A stretch of 11,768 bases of DNA from positions 1 through 11,768 of the forward strand of contig PKDP01000155.1 in NCBI GenBank assembly GCA_002862585.1, read 5' to 3'. A program made the position numbers and the translations under genes. This DNA comes from Flavobacteriales bacterium (lineage in GTDB: Bacteria > Bacteroidota > Bacteroidia > Flavobacteriales > UBA7312). Of this stretch, positions 1 to 6,108 are shown in pieces (positions within the stretch are counted from its first letter, which is position 1; every line of letters starts with the position of its first letter). The notes under the pieces were generated by a model that was not told the origin of the DNA, ran no database searches, and saw nothing but the letters and a program-made list of their open reading frames with translations.

Positions 1-764
1 TTTTTAATGTTATTTCTTAATTCTATAATATTACTTGTTTTTAAAACGACTCCTTTTTTAAGTGCCATTTTTTTTGATGTTTCATTTTCTATTGCTTTGT
101 TAGCCTCTAGTTTTATTTTCTCATCTTTAAATTTTGATTCGAAATTTTCCTTTCTTTCGGCTAAATATTTTGTCTGTTCATAATAATTTATAACGTTATT
201 TTTAGTCAAAAGAGTATTTAACTTTTGCTCTTCCTCATTTAATTTTACTTTAGCTTTTTCAGATTCATTTAAAAAGAATAAAACAACATTGCTTGATTCT
301 TTTGATTTTATTTTTTTTACTTGATCAATTATAACACCTGTTGCAATTTTTAAAGTATTGTAGGTAATCCCTTGATCATTTGTAAGGTATTCAATTTTTA
401 CATAGTCACTCGTTCCCTCTTGACGAGAACTCATTGTTATTAATCTTTCTAATTCAAAATGATTTTTTAAACTCGGGTTTTTAGAATTTAAAATATAATA
501 TATTTCATTTTCAAAATTTTTGTAATATAAATCTGATAGGTTTTGAAAAGTTTTATTTTCGTTATTTTTAATAGCAATAGAATCAATTAATTCTTTTCTG
601 GCTGTTGTAGCTGAACGAACTAGTAAAACATTGATATCCTTTTCGTTTATCACATTTGCTAATTGCTCTTGTGCTACTTTTTGAGTGATTACTTTAAAGC
701 CTGCTGCTTCTAGTGTATCTATTCCAGATTGAGAAATTCCGTCGTTTGCAAGTACTTTTGTCAT
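1..764 (-). CDS. serA: SerA N-terminus joined in frame to a Wzz-like chain-length-determinant fragment (partial, runs off left edge)
   Basis: The frame opens with ATG at 764, overlapping the serC stop by one base (TAATG), and stays open for 254 codons to the window edge. Residues 1-62 read as the start of D-3-phosphoglycerate dehydrogenase (MTKVLANDGISQSGIDTLEA, then VAQEQLAN and LLVRSAT), the first step of serine synthesis and the usual neighbour of serC. The expected continuation (GRGGVGxDNID, the NAD-binding Rossmann domain, the catalytic Arg/Glu/His) is absent. From about residue 63 the sequence is Lys/Glu/Asn-rich and probably coiled coil. It resembles the periplasmic part of Bacteroidetes Wzz/GumC-type polysaccharide co-polymerases, for example DQGITYNTLKI (131-141), a VLFFLNESEKAKVKLNEEE-type stretch (161-179) and NNVINYYEQTKYLAERKENF (189-208). 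The N-terminal membrane helix expected of a Wzz is also missing, so neither half looks functional. GC counted by hand is about 23% over 1-540 and about 36% over 601-780. The SerA call for the head is confident; the Wzz call is family resemblance from memory. Confidence 0.75.
   Translation of the reverse strand, partial: MTKVLANDGISQSGIDTLEAAGFKVITQKVAQEQLANVINEKDINVLLVRSATTARKELIDSIAIKNNENKTFQNLSDLYYKNFENEIYYILNSKNPSLKNHFELERLITMSSRQEGTSDYVKIEYLTNDQGITYNTLKIATGVIIDQVKKIKSKESSNVVLFFLNESEKAKVKLNEEEQKLNTLLTKNNVINYYEQTKYLAERKENFESKFKDEKIKLEANKAIENETSKKMALKKGVVLKTSNIIELRNNIK
570..600 (-). other. Breakpoint between SerA-like and Wzz-like coding sequence
   Basis: On the minus strand the SerA-like reading runs through RKELID (codons 56-61) and becomes unrelated by about codon 63-66 (IAIKNNEN). 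The switch therefore lies near 570-600, in a short AT-rich run around ttaattgattct where microhomology could have guided either a recombination or an assembly join. No inverted repeat, target duplication, IS end or att-like repeat is visible beside it. The exact base cannot be placed without an intact serA and an intact wzz from a relative. Confidence 0.6.
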
Positions 765-1831
765 TATCCTTTTCGTTCTAATTCTTTCATTATATCAACT
801 AACACTTGTACACTTTCTAAAGGCATAGCGTTGTACATAGACGCTCTATATCCACCAACAGATCGGTGACCTTTTAATCCATTAATTCCACCTTCAAGGC
901 ACATTTTATTGAATTCTGATTCAAGAGAATTATCTGTCAATAAAAAGGTAGCGTTCATTGTAGAACGGTCTTCAAAAGCAGCACTTCCTTCAAAAATAGA
1001 ACTTGAATCAATGAAGTTATAAAGTAAATCAGCTTTTTGATTGTTTCTTTTTTCTATCCATTCAATTCCGCCATTCTCTTTTAACCATCTTAATGTAAGC
1101 ATACTTACATAGATTGGGAAAACAGGAGGGGTGTTGAACATACTTTCTTTACTGATATGTGTTCTGTAATCAAGCATAGTAGGAATTTCTCTACCAGTAT
1201 GTCCTAAAATTTCATCTTTTACAATCACCAGAGTAGTACCTGCTGGCCCAAGATTTTTTTGTGCACCAGCATAAATTAAATCGAAGTCAGAAACATTTAT
1301 TTTTCTACTGAAAATGTCAGATGACATATCACAAACTACATTCACCTCAGTAGATGGAAAACTCTTCATCTGTGTTCCAAAAATCGTATTGTTTGATGTG
1401 CAATGGAAGTAATTAGCATCCGTAGGTATAGAATATCCTTTTGGTATATAGCTGTAGTTTTTAATTTTTGAACTCCCAACTACCTGAGTATCACCAAATA
1501 GTTTTGCTTCTTTTATTGCTTTTGATGACCACGCACCAGTATCGAGGTATGCGGCTTTTCCATTTGTCTTCATTAGGTTGTAGGCAACCATTAAAAATTC
1601 CATACTTGCTCCACCTTGTAAAAATAAAACAGAGTATTCTGAAGGGACGTTTAGTGTTTCTTTAACTAAACTGATAGCTTCATCCATAACAGCAACAAAA
1701 TCGGCACTTCTATGTGATATTTCAATTAATGAAAGGTCAAGATTGTTAAAGTTTAGGAGAGAAGATGATGCTTCTTTGAAAACTTGTTGTGGTAAAATGC
1801 AAGGACCAGCGCTAAAATTGTGCTTTTTCAT
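764..1831 (-). CDS. serC: Phosphoserine aminotransferase
   Basis: SerC converts 3-phosphohydroxypyruvate plus glutamate to O-phosphoserine, the second step of serine synthesis; it is a cytosolic PLP enzyme of the class V aminotransferase fold. The 355 residues match the usual length of about 355-360. Visible signatures are FSAGP at 6-10 near the N-terminus, SHRS at 39-42, QGGAS at 72-76, the PLP-binding lysine K192 in GAQKNLGPAGTT, and the C-terminal RSVGGYRASMYNAMP stretch that closes over the active site. It starts 39 bases after the unknown secreted gene and its TAA stop overlaps the next ATG, which suggests translational coupling to a serA. The frame is complete and its composition matches its neighbours, so the left-edge anomaly begins downstream of it. 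Confidence 0.97.
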   Translation of the reverse strand: MKKHNFSAGPCILPQQVFKEASSSLLNFNNLDLSLIEISHRSADFVAVMDEAISLVKETLNVPSEYSVLFLQGGASMEFLMVAYNLMKTNGKAAYLDTGAWSSKAIKEAKLFGDTQVVGSSKIKNYSYIPKGYSIPTDANYFHCTSNNTIFGTQMKSFPSTEVNVVCDMSSDIFSRKINVSDFDLIYAGAQKNLGPAGTTLVIVKDEILGHTGREIPTMLDYRTHISKESMFNTPPVFPIYVSMLTLRWLKENGGIEWIEKRNNQKADLLYNFIDSSSIFEGSAAFEDRSTMNATFLLTDNSLESEFNKMCLEGGINGLKGHRSVGGYRASMYNAMPLESVQVLVDIMKELERKG

Positions 1832-1870
1832 ATGTAAAATATTGTGAAAACAAAAATGGGGTATTATTAT

Positions 1871-2761
1871 TTATTTTGGAAACAATCCAGAGTCTATTTT
1901 TTTGATTTTTGGAACATTGACTTTTTGTGGATTTTCAACATTCTCTTTAAATTTGAATGAGCCGTTAATTAATTCAAATGCATTGATACTTCCATCTGGC
2001 ACATAAAAGTCATAAAGCCCTTCTAAATCATCGTTTATTGGTATTAAATTAGGGAAAGTGATGTGTTTATTTTTCTCATAATACTTAACTGATACAGCAG
2101 CGTCTTCCTTATATTCCAAAATAAAGCGGTGTAAGCGTTGTTTTTTATATCTAAATATGGGCGCTCCGAATACTAGTGATTTTGAAGATATTGACAAAAC
2201 ATCAATAATTTTCTTGTTACTAAATTCATCATTTCCATCCCAACCCAGTAGTAAGTAATAGGTTTTACTTCCTTTTTTAAAGGACGATAGTTGGTAGTAT
2301 AAAGCCCCAATCCATTGGTTATTAATCAACTTCAGTGAGTTAGCACTTTTTACTTCGCCTAACATAGGTTCAAGATATTTTACTTGATATTTCTTTTTGT
2401 TATCAAAATACTGAACTATTGCGTGATACTGATTAACATTATTATCTAATGGAATGTGCCAATTAATGATTCTTAATTTTTTATCATCACTCGTTAAAAT
2501 TGGAAAGAGAGTTGTTAAAGAATCAAAGGGATACCGCATAGACTTAGGGTCATCAAGGATGAAATCCCAAGTTTCTATAAACGCTTTATGAGCATCCAAT
2601 TTCAAACTGTCATTTTTGCCATAAACTAACTGTTTGGCAAGAACTTCTAGTTCGCTTTCGTAAGAGGAAAAATCTGTCTTTTGTGCAAATAAATTTACAC
2701 TAACAAAAGCCAATAAAAAGATGATAAAATAGTGAAATATGGCTTTGTATTTATGCGGCAT
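1871..2761 (-). CDS. Secreted protein of unknown function between ferredoxin and serC
   Basis: I recognise this only as a conserved-looking Bacteroidetes exported protein and cannot assign a function. Residues 1-26 form a signal peptide: a short basic start, the hydrophobic core FIIFLLAFVSVNLF, and a likely cleavage after LFA before Q27. There is no cysteine at the cleavage point, so it is periplasmic or secreted rather than a lipoprotein. The mature 270 residues are rich in aromatic and charged residues. Notable stretches are YYLLLGWDGNDEFSNKK (about 168-184), VFGAPIFRYKKQRLHRFILE (197-216) and the patch FYVPDGSINAFEL (252-264), which read like alternating beta strands. No catalytic motif is evident. 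Its ATG follows the ferredoxin TAA with no gap (stop 2764-2762, start 2761), so it is very probably co-transcribed and translationally coupled. It is odd to find an exported protein within a cytosolic serine-synthesis operon. Confidence 0.85.
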   Translation of the reverse strand: MPHKYKAIFHYFIIFLLAFVSVNLFAQKTDFSSYESELEVLAKQLVYGKNDSLKLDAHKAFIETWDFILDDPKSMRYPFDSLTTLFPILTSDDKKLRIINWHIPLDNNVNQYHAIVQYFDNKKKYQVKYLEPMLGEVKSANSLKLINNQWIGALYYQLSSFKKGSKTYYLLLGWDGNDEFSNKKIIDVLSISSKSLVFGAPIFRYKKQRLHRFILEYKEDAAVSVKYYEKNKHITFPNLIPINDDLEGLYDFYVPDGSINAFELINGSFKFKENVENPQKVNVPKIKKIDSGLFPK

Positions 2762-3109
2762 TTATGAATGTAAAAAGTCTTTTTTAGATAGTAATTCAGA
2801 TTCAGATTCTACATTATCTTCATCTGCTACACAGCAATCAACAGGACATACAGCAGCACACTGAGGTTCATCATGAAAACCCATACACTCAGTACATTTA
2901 TCAGTAACTATATAATAAACATCATAATCAACAGGGTCCTGAGAATCATCGGCATTATATTCGCCGCCGCTTTTAGGGGTAACCTTTCCATTTAATGAAG
3001 TGCCATCAGAAAAGTGCCACTCCATACCGCCTTCATAAATGGCATTATTAGGACATTCAGGTTCACAAGCTCCACAATTTATGCATTCATCTGTAATTTT
3101 AATTGCCAT
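2762..3109 (-). CDS. Two-cluster [4Fe-4S] ferredoxin with central insertion
   Basis: This is a small cytosolic electron carrier of 115 residues. The first cluster motif is CINCGACEPECP (Cys 9, 12, 15, 19). The second is CTECMGFHDEPQCAAVCP (Cys 72, 75, 84, 88), with the wider Cx2Cx8Cx3C spacing known from YfhL/Alvin-type ferredoxins. Two further adjacent cysteines (92, 93) follow. About 50 residues separate the two motifs, including an acidic Gly/Asp-rich insertion at about 28-65 that ordinary 2[4Fe-4S] ferredoxins lack. The C-terminal tail is also very acidic. It is the first gene of the minus-strand group leading to serC and is divergent from an acyl-CoA reductase, with 57 bases between the two starts. 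It could supply electrons to that enzyme or to an unrelated reductase; the sequence does not say which. Confidence 0.93.
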   Translation of the reverse strand: MAIKITDECINCGACEPECPNNAIYEGGMEWHFSDGTSLNGKVTPKSGGEYNADDSQDPVDYDVYYIVTDKCTECMGFHDEPQCAAVCPVDCCVADEDNVESESELLSKKDFLHS

Positions 3110-3150
3110 TTTATAAAATCAAAAAGGTTAATAGTTTTATTTTGCAGGTA

Positions 3151-3158
3151 CAAATATA
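3151..3158 (-). promoter_or_regulatory. -7 box TATATTTG, likely promoter of the ferredoxin-serC operon
   Basis: The minus strand reads TATATTTG, a perfect match to the Bacteroidetes TAnnTTTG element, 41 bases before the ferredoxin ATG. I see no convincing TTG at the -33 position. On the plus strand the same gap holds only an imperfect TATTTTG at 3138-3144 for the divergent reductase gene. Confidence 0.5.
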
Positions 3159-3166
3159 CTAAGAAA

Positions 3167-4183
3167 ATGACGATTGAAAATAGAATTTCTGCTTTTGAAA
3201 AATTAGGAGACTTTTTAAATGGTTTTACAAGTAGTAATACAGATAATACTCATACATTAGAAAAAGCCATACAACAGATTGTTTATAAAAATGGATGGTT
3301 TACCCCAGAAAACATTAGAAGTTCTATATCTGCCATTTCGTATAATTTAAACCGTAAAAACTTATCAGATTGGGTTGCTAAATATTCTATTGATAACTTT
3401 CCTAAAAAGAGGGTTTCAATAATTATGGCTGGTAATATTCCTCTTGTAGGTTTTCATGATTTGCTGTGTGTCTTAATTAGTGGTAATAAAGCTATTGTAA
3501 AAATGTCATCTAAAGACAATCAATTGCTTTCAATACTCATTGATGAGTTAATTAAGATTGAACCAGAATTTTCTAACCTAATTCAAATATCACCCTCATT
3601 AGTTAGAGAGTTTGATGCTGTTATTGCCACAGGAAATAATGACTCATTTAAGCATTTTGATTATTATTTTAAAGATTACTCAAAAATCTTGAGACGCAGT
3701 AGAACCTCAGTTGCAGTATTGGATGGGAATGAAAGTTTAGAGGAAAGAAAATCTCTTGCAGCTGATGTCTTTATGTATTTTGGTTTGGGTTGTCGAAATG
3801 TGACTAAATTATTTGTTCCAAGAGGTTATAATCTAGATTTACTTTTCGAGGTTTTTTATGATTATAAGGACGTTATTCTTAATAATAAATATGCTAATAA
3901 TTATGATTATTACAAAGCCATTTATTTAATGGGTAATCAAAAAATTATTGAAAACGGCTTTTTGATTCTTAAAGAAGATAAAAATTTACACTCTCCAGTA
4001 GCAGTGTTGAATTATGAGTTTTATGATGATTTAGATGTTTTAAACTCTGAAATAGATAGCATAAATGAGGATATTCAATGTGTAGTCAAAAAGGGAGGGA
4101 TTCCATTTGGGAGTGCTCAGTTTCCAAAATTAGACGATTATGCTGATGGAGTTGATACCTTATCTTTTCTTGAAAAAATTTAA
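3167..4183 (+). CDS. Acyl-CoA reductase, LuxC family (short Bacteroidetes form)
   Basis: LuxC-family enzymes reduce fatty acyl-CoA (or acyl intermediates) to the aldehyde with NADPH through a cysteine thioester, using an aldehyde-dehydrogenase-like fold. Visible signatures are MAGNIPLVGFHD at 88-99, GNKAIVKMSSKD at 106-117 in the nucleotide-binding part, RRSRTSVAVLDG at 176-187, and FGLGCRNVTKL at 205-215, where C209 is the probable catalytic cysteine. I chose ATG 3167 (338 residues). The frame remains open upstream to 3014, but that part lies over the divergent ferredoxin gene and its promoter and does not resemble the family. At 338 residues it is much shorter than bioluminescence LuxC (about 480), and no lux luciferase genes are nearby, so light production is not implied. 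The physiological substrate is unknown. Its TAA overlaps the stop of the convergent lipoprotein gene. Confidence 0.9.
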   Translation: MTIENRISAFEKLGDFLNGFTSSNTDNTHTLEKAIQQIVYKNGWFTPENIRSSISAISYNLNRKNLSDWVAKYSIDNFPKKRVSIIMAGNIPLVGFHDLLCVLISGNKAIVKMSSKDNQLLSILIDELIKIEPEFSNLIQISPSLVREFDAVIATGNNDSFKHFDYYFKDYSKILRRSRTSVAVLDGNESLEERKSLAADVFMYFGLGCRNVTKLFVPRGYNLDLLFEVFYDYKDVILNNKYANNYDYYKAIYLMGNQKIIENGFLILKEDKNLHSPVAVLNYEFYDDLDVLNSEIDSINEDIQCVVKKGGIPFGSAQFPKLDDYADGVDTLSFLEKI

Positions 4184-5652
4184 TCTATTCTTTCGTAAGC
4201 TCCAATGTCCGGATTGTTATCTCTGCTATTACCTAATAGGTCAAGAGTGATAGAAGTTGACTTGCCAGCATTCAAGGCAGGAGACTCTGCACTTATCGTA
4301 AAATCTTGATCTATGGTACTGTTAAAAACGTTTATATCAATATCCGTTTCAATACTATTACTTTCATTAAATGAGCTTAGAGATGAGTCAGGGTGTATTT
4401 TCATTATACAGTGGTCGAATAGATAGTTGAAAGCTCCTCCTGAATTATTTTGTAATTCTATTTCATGCACATTACTACCATCAATAATACAATTAGTAAA
4501 TGTAGCCTCATTTAAATCTCTAATTTGAATAGCTCCATTAATATCTTCGTAATAGTTGTTTATAAGAAGTGAAGGAGTATTTCTGCTACCATAAGAGTAA
4601 TAATTAGCAAAGGTTGAATGTGTAAAATTGTATTGACCACCTATATTCAATACAAGACTGTATCTGCCACAGTTTTTAATTACATTGTTAAAGCCATTTA
4701 TATAACTTCCTTGAGCAAACAAACCAATATCACTCATGTTTTCTATAATCGTATTATTTATCTGAAGAGTTGGATTTGACGAGTTTCCAAGAGTATCAAC
4801 TTTTACACCAACCGTTCCATTTCTTATAATGGCATAGTTAATAAGGTTATTTTTACTGCCTTGACACATCCATATTTGATCCCACTGACCTGGAGCATCG
4901 GCGTACCATTGTTCCAAACGGTCTCCCTGAAAAACAACTTCATTATTTAAGCTGCCATTTACGATTAAAGTACCACCATTGTTACTTGTTCCTAGAACAG
5001 GGTTTCCAGAAATGATACCTGAGTTTTTGTGAAAATAAATTTGACTTCCTTCTTCAATTGTTAATGTAGCGTTGGGTTCTATAATTACATAGCCATAAAT
5101 AACATGCGGTAAATCATTTGTCCATGTTGTATTTTCATCTATTGAGTAGTACCTAAAGTTTACAGTATCATTACCCCCGATGAATAAGTTATCCATAGGT
5201 GTGTAGAAATTCGCATTTTGTCCGTAAGCGACTAGTTCAATATTTTGGGTATTTCCGTTGGTTGTAAACTCAAGTTTATTAGTAACTAGATAGGGGAGCT
5301 GGGAAGAATTCGGATTGATAGTAACTTCAATAAAGACAAACATACTGTCATTAGCAGCTAGTTTTATGTTTTGGCTTTGTTCAATTGGCATTCCATCAAC
5401 ATTGACTCTATATACATTCAGCGGGTCATTGTTTGATAGACTAATGTTATCAATAGTTACAGGGTTAGCATTGTTATTGTAAACCACAAACTTTTTTGTT
5501 GCACTTCCAATGGTAGAAAAAACGGTGTCAAATAAGATGGAGTCATTAGAAAAAGAGAGGTTTCCTGGTCCGCTTTCTTGAAAAAAGTCCTTTTTACAAG
5601 AGACAATTGAAATTAAAATTCCTAAAAAAAGAATGGTTTTTCTGATATACAT
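4180..5652 (-). CDS. Lipoprotein with predicted right-handed beta-helix domain
   Basis: The product is probably a 490-residue outer-membrane or surface lipoprotein. Residues 1-19 form a lipoprotein signal (hydrophobic TILFLGILISIVSC, acylated Cys19, then KKD). After it come an Ig-like, ASH/Hydin-style beta domain (about 35-140: VFSTIGSATKKFVVYN, VTIDNISLSN) and a long region rich in Asn, Gly and Ile (about 190-430) with repeated NNTIIENMS and NYAIIRNGT-type turns, typical of parallel beta-helix proteins that bind or cleave polysaccharides. It ends with SPALNAGKS and NNPDIGAYERID, a familiar C-terminal signature of such Bacteroidetes proteins. No catalytic residues can be assigned. I start at ATG 5652, not at the upstream in-frame TTG (5691), because the short start begins exactly at the lipoprotein signal and a perfect -7 box lies between the two. 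The gene is monocistronic and its stop overlaps that of the convergent reductase. Confidence 0.88.
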   Translation of the reverse strand: MYIRKTILFLGILISIVSCKKDFFQESGPGNLSFSNDSILFDTVFSTIGSATKKFVVYNNNANPVTIDNISLSNNDPLNVYRVNVDGMPIEQSQNIKLAANDSMFVFIEVTINPNSSQLPYLVTNKLEFTTNGNTQNIELVAYGQNANFYTPMDNLFIGGNDTVNFRYYSIDENTTWTNDLPHVIYGYVIIEPNATLTIEEGSQIYFHKNSGIISGNPVLGTSNNGGTLIVNGSLNNEVVFQGDRLEQWYADAPGQWDQIWMCQGSKNNLINYAIIRNGTVGVKVDTLGNSSNPTLQINNTIIENMSDIGLFAQGSYINGFNNVIKNCGRYSLVLNIGGQYNFTHSTFANYYSYGSRNTPSLLINNYYEDINGAIQIRDLNEATFTNCIIDGSNVHEIELQNNSGGAFNYLFDHCIMKIHPDSSLSSFNESNSIETDIDINVFNSTIDQDFTISAESPALNAGKSTSITLDLLGNSRDNNPDIGAYERID

Positions 5653-5659
5653 AGTGTTG

Positions 5660-5691
5660 CAAATATAAAACAAACGATGAGGCAACACCAA
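5660..5691 (-). promoter_or_regulatory. Promoter of the lipoprotein gene (TTG-N21-TATATTTG)
   Basis: On the minus strand, TTG (5691-5689) and a perfect TATATTTG (5667-5660) are separated by 21 bases, within the range described for Bacteroidetes sigma-ABfr promoters. Only seven bases (5659-5653) separate the -7 box from the ATG at 5652, so transcription should start at or next to the start codon, giving a leaderless or nearly leaderless mRNA. Confidence 0.6.
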
Positions 5692-5715
5692 TTAGTATAA
5701 TATTTAAAATGCTAG

Positions 5716-5746
5716 TTTGTCAGTTTATTATAAGTGTTTATATTTG
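5716..5746 (+). promoter_or_regulatory. Promoter of rpmE2 (TTTG-N19-TATATTTG)
   Basis: TTTG (5716-5719) and a perfect TATATTTG (5739-5746) are 19 bases apart. This is the cleanest Bacteroidetes-type promoter in the window. Transcription should begin near 5751, giving a leader of about 15 bases before the ATG at 5767. It is divergent from the lipoprotein promoter; both share TATATTTGCAA around the -7 box, 71 bases apart. Confidence 0.7.
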
Positions 5747-5766
5747 CAATCCAAATTATTGAAATA

Positions 5767-6021
5767 ATGAAAAAAGGAATTCACCCAGAAAATTATAGAT
5801 TAGTTGTTATGCAAGACATTTCAACGGGTCATACTGTATTGACTAAATCTACTGCAAATACAAAAGATACTATCAAGTGGGAAGACGGAAATGAGTATCC
5901 ATTAATTAAAATGGAAATCTCTTCAGACTCTCACCCGTATTATACTGGTAAAATGAAGCTAGTCGATACTGCTGGTCGTATTGATAAATTCAAAAATAAA
6001 TACTCTAAGTTTTCTAAGTAA
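5767..6021 (+). CDS. rpmE2: Ribosomal protein L31, type B (zinc-free)
   Basis: L31 is part of the large ribosomal subunit and bridges it to the small subunit. The 84 residues match type B L31 (KKGIHPENYRLVV, STANTKDTI, EISSDSHPYYTGK, DTAGRIDKFKNKY). The protein has no cysteine, so it lacks the CxxC zinc motif of type A L31. In many bacteria type B is the zinc-starvation replacement; in Bacteroidetes it is often the housekeeping form, and no Zur-like operator is evident here. The ATG at 5767 was chosen over in-frame codons back to 5734 because the family begins with MKKGIHP and the -7 box lies at 5739-5746, within that upstream extension. It is a single-gene unit with its own promoter and terminator. 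Confidence 0.96.
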   Translation: MKKGIHPENYRLVVMQDISTGHTVLTKSTANTKDTIKWEDGNEYPLIKMEISSDSHPYYTGKMKLVDTAGRIDKFKNKYSKFSK

Positions 6022-6047
6022 GAAAGAGTACTTATCATATACTACAT

Positions 6048-6078
6048 AAAAAACCCATTCAAATTGAATGGGTTTTTT
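6048..6078. terminator. Bidirectional rho-independent terminator between rpmE2 and pckA
   Basis: A perfect hairpin CCCATTC (6054-6060) / GAATGGG (6066-6072) with loop AAATT is flanked by A6 (6048-6053) and T6 (6073-6078). Read on either strand it is a GC-topped stem followed by six U. It lies 26 bases after the rpmE2 stop and 30 bases after the pckA stop on the other strand, so it serves both convergent genes. Confidence 0.9.
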
Positions 6079-6108
6079 AATGGGTAATATTTTATTATGG
6101 TTGTTATA

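Noticed and set aside
1..600. Mobile-element or integration boundary at the serA breakpoint
   Set aside because: No transposase, terminal inverted repeat, target duplication or att-like direct repeat is visible at the junction.
1468..1665. Plus-strand 65-residue frame inside serC, and similar frames at 6957-7151 (minus, in pckA) and 11199-11417 (plus, in gap)
   Set aside because: All three are embedded in conserved enzymes in other frames, are short, and lack start signals or motifs.
3014..3166. 51-codon upstream extension of the acyl-CoA reductase frame
   Set aside because: It lies antisense over the ferredoxin start and promoter and has no family resemblance; the LuxC-like sequence begins at ATG 3167.
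3167..4183. Bioluminescence (lux) operon
   Set aside because: Only a short LuxC homologue is present; there is no luciferase, acyl-transferase or synthetase gene next to it.
5653..5691. Longer lipoprotein start (TTG 5691)
   Set aside because: It would place 13 residues before the lipoprotein signal and put the perfect -7 box inside the coding sequence.
5767..6021. Zinc-regulated (Zur) control of rpmE2
   Set aside because: The protein is the cysteine-free type, but no AT-flanked palindrome resembling a Zur box overlaps its promoter, and type B L31 is commonly the normal form in Bacteroidetes.
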